Source of the DNA: JAEZFI01 sp044508215
Lineage (GTDB): Bacteria > Actinomycetota > Acidimicrobiia > Acidimicrobiales > Microtrichaceae
Reading direction: 5' to 3'
NCBI GenBank assembly: GCA_044508215.1
Contig: JBIQID010000029.1
Location: forward strand, 1-24,606
Length of the DNA stretch: 24,606 nt
Part shown: positions 15,373 to 22,241 of the stretch, in pieces
How positions within the stretch are numbered: the first letter of the stretch is position 1
Layout of the letters: every line of letters begins with the position of its first letter
Position numbers and translations under genes: made by a program
Notes under the pieces: model-generated
Seen by the model: the letters and a program-made list of their open reading frames with translations, nothing else
Database searches by the model: none
Told to the model about the DNA's origin: nothing

Positions 15373-16175
15373 TCAGGCCGAGAGCGCGGCGAGGACCGCG
15401 TCGAAGCCGTCGGCGAGCACGGTCGGCCGTGCAGNNNNNNNNNNNNNNNNNNNNNNNNNNNNNNNNNNNNNNNNNNNNNNNNNNNNNNNNNNNNNNNNNN
15501 NNNNNNNNNNNNNNNNNNNNNNNNNNNNNNNNNNGAGAGCGCGGCGAGGACCGCGTCGAAGCCGTCGGCGAGCACGGTCGGCCGTGCAGCCTCCAGCTCG
15601 CCCTGCGGCGCGTAGCCCCAGGTGACGCCGATCGTGGAGAGGCCCACCGCCTCGCCCCCTTCCACGTCGTAGCGGCGGTCGCCCACCATCCACAGCGGCT
15701 CTGCGCCGACGTCGGTCATCCCAGCCACCGCACGGCGCACCACGTCGATCTTCGAGTGGCTCGACGCGTCCATCGACGCTGCCGCCACCACGTCGAACCG
15801 TGCGGTCAGCCCGAAGTGGTCGAGCATCGCCTTGGTCGCCACCTCGCCCTTCGAGGTCGCCGTGGCGAGCGCCCAGCCGTCGGCACGCAGCCGGTCGAGC
15901 GTCTCCGTGGCGTCGTCGAAGACCACGCACTCGTATGCCCCGACCGAGTGGTACCGGTCGCGGTAGGCGTCGCGGGCCTCGTCGACGAGCGGTGGCGGTA
16001 CTCCGACGTCGGCCAGCATCACGGTGAGCGGCGGGCCGATGTGGTCCACGAGGACGTCGTCCGGCGGTGGCGTGATCCCCACGTGCCGGAGCGCGTGCTC
16101 CATCGAACGGAGGATCCCGGGCATCGAGTCCCAGATCGTCCCGTCCAGGTCGAACAGCACCCCGGGTCGTCGCAC
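15373..16175 (-). CDS. HAD-superfamily hydrolase, phosphoglycolate phosphatase-like (interrupted by an apparently artefactual gap)
   Basis: The protein starts at the GTG at 16175, 7 nt after a TAGGGT box. It has the HAD motif DLDGT (D9, D11), a helical cap, motif II Thr/Ser in ATSKGE, motif III Lys in SHSKID and motif IV GDRRYD. As drawn it runs into 100 N at 15435-15534. The 55 bp on either side of the N run are identical. Collapsing one copy plus the N run removes 155 bp and restores a frame to the TGA at 15373, giving 215 residues ending GFDAVLAALSA, a normal length for this family. Substrates of such phosphatases vary (phosphoglycolate, nucleotides, pyrophosphate), so the substrate is left open. 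Confidence 0.88.
15380..15434. repeat. 55-bp direct repeat, copy 1 (contig-end overlap)
   Basis: Identical base for base to 15535-15589 on the far side of the N run. It is best explained as the shared end of two contigs that were not merged. Confidence 0.9.
15435..15534. other. Assembly gap (100 N), probably spurious
   Basis: Exactly 100 N. Flanking 55-bp identical ends and restoration of the HAD reading frame on collapse indicate that no sequence is missing here. Confidence 0.9.
15535..15589. repeat. 55-bp direct repeat, copy 2 (contig-end overlap)
   Basis: Second copy of 15380-15434. In the minus-strand HAD gene it encodes the near-C-terminal residues through LADGFDAVLAAL. Confidence 0.9.
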
Positions 16176-16182
16176 GGCGGCG

Positions 16183-16192
16183 ACCCTAGGCT
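16183..16192. promoter_or_regulatory. Overlapping divergent -10 boxes
   Basis: The decamer ACCCTAGGCT holds TAGGGT on the minus strand (16188-16183), 7 nt before the HAD GTG. It also holds TAGGCT on the plus strand (16187-16192), 6 nt before the lipoprotein GTG. The boxes share the central TA step, so only one polymerase could occupy the site at a time. Confidence 0.55.
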
Positions 16193-16198
16193 GTGGAG

Positions 16199-16876
16199 GT
16201 GCGGAGCAGGTCGAGCCGGGGGAGCAGAGCGGGGGTCGCCCTCGCCGTGGCCTTGACCGCGGTGGTGCTGCTCGGGGCGTGTGCCTCCGATGACGAGGCG
16301 CCGGTGCCCGAGCCGCGCTCGGTCACCACCACGGCCGTGCCGGTCCAGGGCGCCGACGGCTCCGAGATCCCGGCCGCAGACCTCGACCTCCTCTCCGCCC
16401 GCATCGAGGACAACGCTCGAACGGCCCGCCTCGACGCCACCACGGCGAACCAGCTGCGGACGATCATGCTCCGCTCGATCGGCCTGTCGGCCGAGCAGGC
16501 CCAGTGCGTGGTCGGCCAGCTGCCGCCGAACGACGACCAGCCCGTCGGTGCGATCACCCTGATGTCGTCGATCCCGCCCGCGATCCTGTCGGCGTGCGTC
16601 GGCGGCGCGCTCGACCCCAACCCGGCACCCGACCTCAGCGGAGTGCCGGCCGACGAGCTCCGGACGGCCCTGTCGGGCGTGCTGACCTCCGTGTGGCTGG
16701 AGAGCGGGCTGACGCGAGGCGAGGTCGACTGCCTGGTCGCTGCCTCCGTGTCAGCGCTCGACGACGACGCGATCCGCAGCCTCCTGGTCAGCCCGGACCC
16801 CTCCGCGGGCCCCAGCCGCGAGTCGATCGGTGGGTGCCTCACCCGGTCCCGCGTCGACGCGCTCATCTCCGGCTGA
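16199..16876 (+). CDS. Secreted lipoprotein of unknown function
   Basis: The 225-residue protein begins with a basic N-terminus, a hydrophobic stretch and the lipobox LLGAC (Cys 28), so it should be lipid-anchored outside the membrane. A Thr/Val/Pro-rich linker follows. The helical domain contains four cysteines (in AQCVV, SACVGG, VDCLVAA and GGCLTR), spaced so that two disulfides are plausible. Two internal segments (around residues 80-125 and 150-215) look like loosely repeated helical units, each with a Cys pair. The GTG at 16199 is favoured over the in-frame GTG at 16193 because it sits 6 nt after TAGGCT. No family is recognised. Confidence 0.75.
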   Translation: MRSRSSRGSRAGVALAVALTAVVLLGACASDDEAPVPEPRSVTTTAVPVQGADGSEIPAADLDLLSARIEDNARTARLDATTANQLRTIMLRSIGLSAEQAQCVVGQLPPNDDQPVGAITLMSSIPPAILSACVGGALDPNPAPDLSGVPADELRTALSGVLTSVWLESGLTRGEVDCLVAASVSALDDDAIRSLLVSPDPSAGPSRESIGGCLTRSRVDALISG

Positions 16877-16909
16877 CGAACGCCTTCAGGGGCCCCGGGG
16901 GCAGCCCAC

Positions 16910-16915
16910 TACCCT
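16910..16915 (+). promoter_or_regulatory. -10 box of serS
   Basis: TACCCT ends 7 nt before the serS GTG at 16923, supporting leaderless expression and that start. Confidence 0.5.
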
Positions 16916-16922
16916 CGCGGGC

Positions 16923-18203
16923 GTGCTGGACGTCCGTCGCTTCCGTACCGCACCCGACGAGGTGAAGGCCGCGCTCGCCAGGCGAGGTGAGGATCCGGCC
17001 TCCGCAGACCGGGTGATCGAGCTCGACGCCGCCGTCCGCGCCGTCGGCGTCCAGCGCGACGAGCTGCGATCCCGGATCCGTGCGATCAGCGCCGAGGTGG
17101 GCCAGCTGTTCCGCGACGGCGCGAAGGAGGAGGCCACCGAGCTGCAGGCCGAGAGCCGCGCCCTCGGAGCGCAGGAGAAGGAGCTGGACGCCGAGGCGGA
17201 CCGCTTGTCCGACGAGCTGCGAGAGCTCCTCCTGCGGATCCCGAACACGCCAGCCGCCGACGCACCCGATGGGTCCTCCGAGGCCGACAACGTGGTGGCG
17301 CGCGTCGAGGGCTTCGACCCCGACGTCTACGAGGAGCACCAGCGAGTGCCCCACTGGGAGACCGGTGAGGCACTCGGGATCCTCGACCTCGAACGTGGCG
17401 CCAAGCTCTCGGGCTCGATGTTCGTGGTGTACCGGAAGGCCGGCGCGGCGCTCGTCCGTGCCCTCAGCCAGCTGGCCCTCGACCGGAACGCCGACCTGTA
17501 CGAGGAGGTGCGGCCGCCGACGCTCGTCCGCACCGCCACGATGGTCTCGACGGGGCACCTGCCGAAGTTCTCCGACGACGCCTACCACGTCGAGCGCGAC
17601 GACCTGTGGGCCATCCCGACGGCCGAGGTGCCCCTCACGTCGCTGGCGCGCGACGAGATCCTCGACGAGGCGCAGCTGCCGATGCGCATGATGGCGCACA
17701 CCTCGTGCTTCCGGCGTGAGGCCGGCTCGGCGGGGAAGGACACACGCGGGCTGCTGCGGGTGCACGAGTTCGACAAGGTCGAGATCCTGGCGTACGCCAC
17801 AGAGGCGCAGGCCCCCGACGTGCACGCAGAGATCCTCGCCCGGGCCGAGGGGATCCTCCAGGCGCTCGGACTGCCGTACCGCGTGCTCGACCTGTGCGCA
17901 GGGGACCTCGGAGCATCGGCCGCCCGGACGTTCGACCTCGAGGTCTACGCGCCGGGCGTCGACCGGTGGCTCGAGGTGTCGTCGGTGTCGTGGTTCTCCG
18001 ACTACCAGGCTCGCCGCGCGAACGTGCGGTACCGGGCCGCCGACGCCAAGGGCACCGCGATCTGCCACACCCTGAACGGCTCGGCCCTCGCCGTGCCCCG
18101 CGTGTGGGCGGGCATCGTGGAGACCTTCCGTCAGCCGGACGGCTCGGTCGTGATCCCCGAGGTGCTCCGTCCCTACATGCGCGGCCTCGACCGCATCAGC
18201 TGA
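16923..18203 (+). CDS. serS: Seryl-tRNA synthetase
   Basis: The 426-residue class II synthetase charges tRNA-Ser (and tRNA-Sec where present). An N-terminal antiparallel coiled-coil arm (about 27-105) grips the long variable arm of tRNA-Ser. The catalytic core has TAEVPLTSL (233-241), motif 2 around FRREAGSAGKDTRGLLRVHEF (263-283), EVSSVSWFSDYQARRA (351-366) and motif 3 NGSALAVPR (385-393) with the conserved Arg. The segment reading SSVSW differs from the more usual SSCSN. Start at GTG 16923 follows a TACCCT box; a longer frame upstream overlaps the lipoprotein gene and is rejected. The stop overlaps the pdxH ATG by one base (TGATG). Confidence 0.97.
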   Translation: MLDVRRFRTAPDEVKAALARRGEDPASADRVIELDAAVRAVGVQRDELRSRIRAISAEVGQLFRDGAKEEATELQAESRALGAQEKELDAEADRLSDELRELLLRIPNTPAADAPDGSSEADNVVARVEGFDPDVYEEHQRVPHWETGEALGILDLERGAKLSGSMFVVYRKAGAALVRALSQLALDRNADLYEEVRPPTLVRTATMVSTGHLPKFSDDAYHVERDDLWAIPTAEVPLTSLARDEILDEAQLPMRMMAHTSCFRREAGSAGKDTRGLLRVHEFDKVEILAYATEAQAPDVHAEILARAEGILQALGLPYRVLDLCAGDLGASAARTFDLEVYAPGVDRWLEVSSVSWFSDYQARRANVRYRAADAKGTAICHTLNGSALAVPRVWAGIVETFRQPDGSVVIPEVLRPYMRGLDRIS

Positions 18204-18880
18204 TGCCGGGGTCCGACGACCCGGAGGTCGGGGACACCGCACCGCTCGTCTGGGAGGGGACCCGTCTGAGCTACGGGCTGTCCGTCCTGAACGAGGACGG
18301 CGTCGACGTCGACCCGTTCCGCCAGCTCCGCCGTTGGATCGACGACGCGCTCGCCGCAGCGGTGCCCGAGCCGACCGCGATGGCGCTCTCCACCGTCGAC
18401 GCCGCCGGCCAACCGAGGTCCCGTTCGGTGCTCCTCCGGCAGGTCACGAACGAAGGCTTCGTGTTCTTCACGAACCTTCGGTCCGCCAAGGTGCGGGAGC
18501 TGGAGGTGGAGCCTCGTTGCAGCCTCCTGCTCGGCTGGCTGGGCCTCCAGCGGCAGGTGCGGATCGAGGGTCGGGCCCGACCCCTCGACCCGGCGGCATC
18601 GGACGCCTACTTCGCGTCGCGCCCCCGTGGCAGCCAGATCGGGGCGTGGGCGTCACCGCAGAGCGAGGTGATCGCCTCCCGCGACGAGCTCACGGCCGCG
18701 GTCGCCGAGGTCGAGTCACGCTTCGCCGAGCGTGACGTGCCCCGACCACCCTTCTGGGGCGGGTTCGAGGTGGTGCCCCACCGCTTCGAGTTCTGGCAGG
18801 GCCGGCCGTCGCGGCTCCACGACCGGTTGCGGTACACGCCCGCCGGCGACGGCTGGACCATCGAGCGACTCGCCCCCTGA
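18203..18880 (+). CDS. pdxH: Pyridoxamine 5'-phosphate oxidase
   Basis: The 225-residue FMN enzyme oxidises pyridoxine or pyridoxamine 5'-phosphate to pyridoxal 5'-phosphate. Recognisable segments are RLSYGL..LNEDGVDVDPF near the N-terminus, SRSVLLRQV (73-81) and FFTNLRSAKVREL (88-100) for FMN. Also present are RQVRIEGRA (117-125), YFASRPRGSQIGAWASPQS (136-154) and GRPSRLHDRLRY (200-211), which contributes to substrate binding. Length and order are normal. The ATG is formed by the serS stop (TGATG), so translation is coupled. The gene ends 3 bp before an assembly gap, so downstream operon members cannot be judged. Confidence 0.96.
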   Translation: MPGSDDPEVGDTAPLVWEGTRLSYGLSVLNEDGVDVDPFRQLRRWIDDALAAAVPEPTAMALSTVDAAGQPRSRSVLLRQVTNEGFVFFTNLRSAKVRELEVEPRCSLLLGWLGLQRQVRIEGRARPLDPAASDAYFASRPRGSQIGAWASPQSEVIASRDELTAAVAEVESRFAERDVPRPPFWGGFEVVPHRFEFWQGRPSRLHDRLRYTPAGDGWTIERLAP

Positions 18881-18883
18881 CCA

Positions 18884-18983
18884 NNNNNNNNNNNNNNNNN
18901 NNNNNNNNNNNNNNNNNNNNNNNNNNNNNNNNNNNNNNNNNNNNNNNNNNNNNNNNNNNNNNNNNNNNNNNNNNNNNNNNNNN
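18884..18983. other. Assembly gap (100 N)
   Basis: The placeholder run falls between pdxH and the truncated minus-strand gene. No repeated sequence flanks it, so unlike the gap at 15435 real sequence of unknown length is probably missing. Confidence 0.95.
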
Positions 18984-19750
18984 TCGATGTCGGTGATGCG
19001 GCGGCGGTGGCCGTCCTCACCGCAGTACCAGGCGTTGCGCGGCCACACCCAGTCGCCCTCGTGCCCGTGGATCTGCACGCCGCACCACACGCTGACGTCC
19101 GCGTGCCGCCAGACCTCGAAGCGGTCGAGCGCCCGCCACACGTCCACCTCGATCGCGTCGAGCGCGGCCATGGTCAGTTCGACGAGCGAGGGCGGAGGCC
19201 GGTGCGGATCGACGAGCCGCAGCGCGAGCTGTGTGGCCTCGTAGTCGTCGACGTCGACGGTGGAGGGCAGACGCCCCTCGTTCGCCAGCCCCGTGATGGC
19301 CGACAGCGCACCGCAGGTGGCCGTCGGCTGGTCCTGTCCCGGCCGGATCGTGACACCGATCGAGCCGTCGGCCTCGATGCCGATGTGGGGCATGCCGACC
19401 ACGAGCAGGCGGCCGCGCCCCTCCGTGTAGGGGATGTGGGCGATCGCTGCTTGCCAGCCCGTGCGACCGAGCGCCGGCACGCCGCCCAACCCGGCGAGGG
19501 TGAACGCGTTGCCCCAGTCGTCCTCGACCATGCCGAAGAACCGTGTGGTCATCTCGTCCCGACAGATCGACACGAGGGCGAGCGTCCGCTCGGGAGTGAA
19601 CCCCATCGGGCCGAGCGTGCCTCGCAGCGACGAGAGGAACTCCTCTGCGGGCATCGCCCTCGGGAAGATCTCCTCCAACGTGGCTTCGAAGGGAGTCATG
19701 CGGCCCGAGTCGACCACACCGCCGGCCTTCGGACCAACCCCGGCGGCCAC
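18984..19750 (-). CDS. Conserved hypothetical protein, 3' end lost in gap
   Basis: About 255 residues are visible before the N run. The segments LALVSICRDEMTTRFF, GRTGWQAA, PHIGIEADGSIGV and ATCGALSAI suggest a soluble, folded domain with no membrane segments. I recall similar actinobacterial sequences but no established function. The GTG at 19750 lies 7 bp after the ccdA stop. An ATG at 19699 (MTPFEATLEE) is an alternative start and may be nearer the truth; neither has a clear Shine-Dalgarno sequence. It is the third gene of the TlpA-CcdA operon. Several His and Cys residues near the visible C-terminus (WCGVQIHGHEGDW, WYCGEDGH) could bind metal. Function unknown. Confidence 0.65.
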
Positions 19751-19757
19751 GAGCTCG

Positions 19758-20621
19758 TCAGGGAGCAGGGGTCCGCCCCGTGGGGCGGCGATGGAGGACC
19801 AGTCCGATCGCGATGGCGCCGCCCACCACGGCGGCGCACATCAGCCCGACGCGGAGCGGCCCCACCGAGGTGATCCACGACGTCACGTCGCCCTGCACGT
19901 CGTAGAGCCACTGCTGCACGCGCGAGGCCGTCGGCCGTGTCGACGCCCACCCGTAGTACGCCACGAGCGCCCCGCCGACCAGCACCAGCGCGCCGCTGAT
20001 GCGCGTCATCCAGCCGAGCGCACGGCGCAGGGCGGTGACGAGGCCCGTGCGCGCGAGCGCCACCGCCAGCGTGAGCACCGTGACCAGCGCACCCATGCCG
20101 AGCCCGTAGGTGGCGAAGTTGACCAGGCCCGACAGGAAGGACTCGTCGAAGCTCAGCCCCAGCACGCCGACGAACAACGGGATCGTGCAGCTGAGCGACG
20201 CCACCGCGTACGACATCCCGAAGAGGAACATCGACCGGGCCTGCGCGTCGCCCTTCCCGACCGCCATCTTCGGCAGCGCGACCGTGGGCTGGAACCCGGC
20301 GAGCATCGCCACGCCGAGGCCCATGAGCACCACGCCCATCGCCACCGACACCCAGGGGAGGTGCTCGGCGACGGTGGCGGAGATCGAGCTCCACACCACG
20401 CCGATCGCGCCGAAGACCACGAGGAAGCCGGCGGTCATCGCGAGGCCCACCTTCACGGCCCGGATCGGTGCCGGCAACGAGCGAGCACGCGTCTCCTCGT
20501 CGGAGTCGTCGGTCATGCCCAGGTAGAAGGCGAGGTAGGCGGGCAGCAGCGCGAACCCGCACGGGTTCACGGTGGCCGCCATGCCGGCGGCGAAGACGGT
20601 GGCGAGGCGCTGGGCGGTCAT
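19758..20621 (-). CDS. ccdA: Cytochrome c biogenesis protein CcdA (DsbD transmembrane family)
   Basis: The 287-residue protein has about seven membrane helices and moves reducing equivalents from cytoplasmic thioredoxin to extracytoplasmic thiol partners. The two redox cysteines are C21 in NPCGFALLPAYLAFYLG and C145 in SLSCTIPLF, the hallmark positions. A hydrophilic cytoplasmic loop lies around residues 37-52, and an extra helix near residues 255-278 extends the C-terminus. It follows the TlpA-like gene by 18 bp and reads in the same direction. Its likely partner is that thioredoxin. Together they would reduce the CASCH cysteines of the CtaC cytochrome c domain before heme attachment. No ccsA or resB is visible in the window. 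Confidence 0.92.
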   Translation of the reverse strand: MTAQRLATVFAAGMAATVNPCGFALLPAYLAFYLGMTDDSDEETRARSLPAPIRAVKVGLAMTAGFLVVFGAIGVVWSSISATVAEHLPWVSVAMGVVLMGLGVAMLAGFQPTVALPKMAVGKGDAQARSMFLFGMSYAVASLSCTIPLFVGVLGLSFDESFLSGLVNFATYGLGMGALVTVLTLAVALARTGLVTALRRALGWMTRISGALVLVGGALVAYYGWASTRPTASRVQQWLYDVQGDVTSWITSVGPLRVGLMCAAVVGGAIAIGLVLHRRPTGRTPAP

Positions 20622-20639
20622 CGAGCCACCCGGCCCCGC

Positions 20640-21323
20640 TCAGGTCAGCGCCAGCTCGGCCAGCTCTTCGAGCTCGGCTTCGCTGAGCGCCTTGTTGCGG
20701 ACCGCCAGCACGGTGCCGTCCTCGGCGATCACCACGGTGTGCGGGAGGTTGATCCCACCGAACGCGGTGATCAGCTCGGTCTGCGGGTCGCGGGCGAGGG
20801 GATAGGTCACACCCATCTCCTCGGCGAAGGCCGTGCCACGCTCGGCCGACTCGGCGACGTCGACGCCGAGGAGCCCCAACCGGTCGCCGTAGCGGTCGAA
20901 GATCGACTGGAACGCCGGCATCTCCTGGCGGCACGGGACGCAGGTGGAGGCCCAGAAGTTCACGATCAACGGCTTGCCGGCGAAGTCCGAGATGGAGCCG
21001 GGCTTGCCGTCGAGGTACGGGAAGCTGGCAGCGGGTGCCGGCTTCCCCTCGACGACGTTGCCGGTCACGGTGACCTTGCCGTTCCCCTCGAGGTTGAGCA
21101 TCTCCTCGGGGGTGGCCCCCTGGGCGCCGTCGTCGCGGTCGGTGTCCACCACCCAGGTGGCGACGAGCACGGCGATCGCCAGGGAGGCGATCGTGATCGA
21201 GACCAGGAGCAGCGGAGGAAGCTCCCGCAGCGCGTCCACCACGCGGCGCACGCGGCCTCGGGACGGATCGGTCGAGGGATCTTCCTGCGCTGCCACGTCG
21301 GGGGGAGTGGTCGGCGCAGCCAT
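20640..21323 (-). CDS. Membrane-anchored thioredoxin-like protein (TlpA/ResA family)
   Basis: The 227-residue protein has a cytoplasmic N-terminus, one membrane helix (about 36-58) and an extracytoplasmic thioredoxin fold. The active site is WASTCVPC (C128, C131) and the cis-Pro region INLPHTVVI lies later in the domain. The segment GKPLIVNFWA preceding the CXXC is typical. The family reduces disulfides of apocytochrome c or copper-site proteins; here the caa3 oxidase supplies both kinds of client. The ATG at 21323 is favoured over a GTG at 21332, which sits 1 nt from the TAGCGT box. Upstream gene of ccdA. Whether it acts on heme c sites, the CuA site or both is not decidable from sequence. 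Confidence 0.88.
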   Translation of the reverse strand: MAAPTTPPDVAAQEDPSTDPSRGRVRRVVDALRELPPLLLVSITIASLAIAVLVATWVVDTDRDDGAQGATPEEMLNLEGNGKVTVTGNVVEGKPAPAASFPYLDGKPGSISDFAGKPLIVNFWASTCVPCRQEMPAFQSIFDRYGDRLGLLGVDVAESAERGTAFAEEMGVTYPLARDPQTELITAFGGINLPHTVVIAEDGTVLAVRNKALSEAELEELAELALT

Positions 21324-21333
21324 GTCGACCACA

Positions 21334-21339
21334 ACGCTA
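21334..21339 (-). promoter_or_regulatory. -10 box of the TlpA-like/ccdA operon
   Basis: TAGCGT on the minus strand ends 10 nt before the ATG at 21323, giving a leaderless or nearly leaderless mRNA. Confidence 0.45.
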
Positions 21340-21359
21340 CCGGTCCGGGCCGTCCCCGG

Positions 21360-21395
21360 CCCCTCGCGGCGCCCGGGGGGAGCGCCGTCGAGGGG
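21360..21395 (-). terminator. Strong hairpin after the whiB stop, possible non-canonical terminator
   Basis: Arms CCCCTCG and CGAGGGG enclose a second GGCGC/GCGCC stem, together 36 nt. The hairpin begins 4 nt downstream of the whiB stop codon. There is no U-tract, so it would be a hairpin-only terminator or an mRNA-stabilising structure. Confidence 0.4.
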
Positions 21396-21399
21396 CGGG

Positions 21400-21813
21400 T
21401 CAGGCGAACTGGAGCCGGTCGACGAGGTGTTCGGGGACCGGCACCTGCGGCAGCTCGTCGCCGGGCCGGGGCACCTTCGGCGGCCGACCCCGCCGACGCT
21501 TCGTCAGCACGACCTTGCCGCTCACGAACAGCTGGCCACCCCAGACGCCCCACTGCTCGGAGCGCTCGATCGCGCCCTCGAGGCACGGTGCCATGACCGG
21601 GCAGGTGGAGCAGATGGTCTTGGCCCGAGCGATGTCCTCGAGCTGGTCCGAGAAGAAGATCGCGGTGAGCCGGCCGGTGCCGTCGGCGCAGGCCGCTGGT
21701 GACCGGGGGCCTTCTGCCTGGGCGAGCGCCGGGGGGACGAGGAGCTGCTCGGTGGAGCGGGCGTCCTCGGTGGTGGGTTGTCGGAGGAGGGTGGGGGCTG
21801 CGGGCGGGGTCAT
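21400..21813 (-). CDS. whiB7: WhiB-family iron-sulfur transcription factor, WhiB7-like
   Basis: The 137-residue protein has the four Fe-S cysteines C42, C68, C71 and C77 in the WhiB spacing (C-x2-C-x5-C for the last three). These are followed by SEQWGVWGG (85-93) and a C-terminal AT-hook, KRRRGRPPK (105-113). The run from EQWGVWGG through the AT-hook closely parallels mycobacterial WhiB7 as I remember it, which activates intrinsic antibiotic-resistance genes with the housekeeping sigma factor. A 24-residue tail follows the hook. The ATG at 21813 has GAGGA 5 nt upstream. A longer frame from 21984 reads through a terminator hairpin and is rejected. No -10 box lies between the terminator and the start, so expression probably depends on read-through of the leader. 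Confidence 0.85.
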   Translation of the reverse strand: MTPPAAPTLLRQPTTEDARSTEQLLVPPALAQAEGPRSPAACADGTGRLTAIFFSDQLEDIARAKTICSTCPVMAPCLEGAIERSEQWGVWGGQLFVSGKVVLTKRRRGRPPKVPRPGDELPQVPVPEHLVDRLQFA

Positions 21814-21910
21814 GGTGGTCCTCGTCGGGTTGCAGGAAGCGGGAGGGGCGGGGCGACCGGCAGGGAGCAGCGGTCGCCAGGTCAGGGCGGGAGACGGTCC
21901 GGAAAAGCGA

Positions 21911-21942
21911 AACGGCCGCCGGGACTTGTCCCGGCGGCCGTT
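21911..21942 (-). terminator. Intrinsic terminator (attenuator) in the whiB7 leader
   Basis: A perfect 14-bp inverted repeat (21911-21924 with 21929-21942; arm AACGGCCGCCGGGA, 4-nt loop) is followed on the minus strand by TTTCGCTTTTCC. It sits about 31 nt after the leader ORF stop and 97 nt before the whiB start. The U-rich tail is on the minus-strand side only. Confidence 0.85.
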
Positions 21943-21943
21943 C

Positions 21944-21958
21944 GGAGAATGTCTCTCC
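21944..21958 (-). other. Small stem-loop between leader ORF and terminator
   Basis: A 5-bp stem, GGAGA/TCTCC, with a 5-nt loop lies 1 nt upstream of the terminator hairpin in the RNA. It may be a pause hairpin of the attenuator. Confidence 0.3.
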
Positions 21959-21973
21959 CTGTGAGTCGAGCTC

Positions 21974-22168
21974 TCAGGAAGCACCTCCTCGTCCGCCGGG
22001 ACGGTCGAACTTGATGAGACCCACGTGGGTCGGGCGCACGGTGCAGCGGATGCGGGACCAGGTCCCGGCCGGCTGCGAGCCCACCACGTCGTTCACCACG
22101 GACGACGCGTTCGCGCGCGTCGACGCCGGGGCGTTCGACATGGAGACGTGGGTCATCTCGTAGCGCAT
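21974..22168 (-). CDS. 64-residue leader ORF upstream of whiB7
   Basis: This small ORF starts at the ATG at 22168 (MRYEMTHVSM) and ends at the TGA at 21974, between a promoter and the whiB attenuator. Third codon positions are almost all G or C until the last few codons, as expected for a translated gene in this genome. The peptide shows no membrane segment, cofactor motif or known family. Its 3' codons (GRPGGRGG-like region, 22002-21993) contain the sequence that can pair with the terminator's 5' arm. The start lies 7 nt after a TTTCGT box, so it is probably leaderless. Most likely a translation-sensing leader peptide; an independent small protein is possible. Confidence 0.6.
   Translation of the reverse strand: MRYEMTHVSMSNAPASTRANASSVVNDVVGSQPAGTWSRIRCTVRPTHVGLIKFDRPGGRGGAS
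21993..22002 (-). promoter_or_regulatory. Antiterminator strand within the leader ORF
   Basis: The minus-strand sequence GTCCCGGCGG repeats the terminator's 3' arm (21925-21916) and is complementary to its 5' arm (21937-21928). Pairing of this strand with the 5' arm would exclude the terminator. Beyond the 10-bp core, one mismatch and two more pairs extend the match. Confidence 0.65.
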
Positions 22169-22175
22169 GGGGACG

Positions 22176-22204
22176 ACGAAACCACGCCGATCGGGCGTCG
22201 TCAA
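22176..22204 (-). promoter_or_regulatory. Promoter of the whiB7 leader
   Basis: On the minus strand TTGACG (22204-22199) and TTTCGT (22181-22176) are 17 bp apart, with the leader ATG 7 nt after the second. The -35 is strong; the -10 lacks the usual A at position 2. Confidence 0.5.
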
Positions 22205-22241
22205 CCGAATTACGCGGGACCGCCCGGCGACAGCGGGGTGA

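Noticed and set aside
15380..15589. The 55-bp repeat as a biological duplication or mobile element footprint
   Set aside because: It occurs only at the two edges of a 100-N run and its collapse restores a reading frame.
19434..21596. 720-residue plus-strand open frame
   Set aside because: It lies antisense to the unknown gene, ccdA, the TlpA-like gene and part of whiB7, all of which have clear motifs or coding character; composition is that of a shadow frame.
21911..21942. The 14-bp hairpin as a plus-strand terminator
   Set aside because: No plus-strand gene ends there and the U-rich run follows only on the minus strand.
21814..21984. Longer whiB7 start at 21984
   Set aside because: It would translate through the terminator hairpin and U-tract and lacks WhiB-like residues; the ATG at 21813 has a Shine-Dalgarno sequence.
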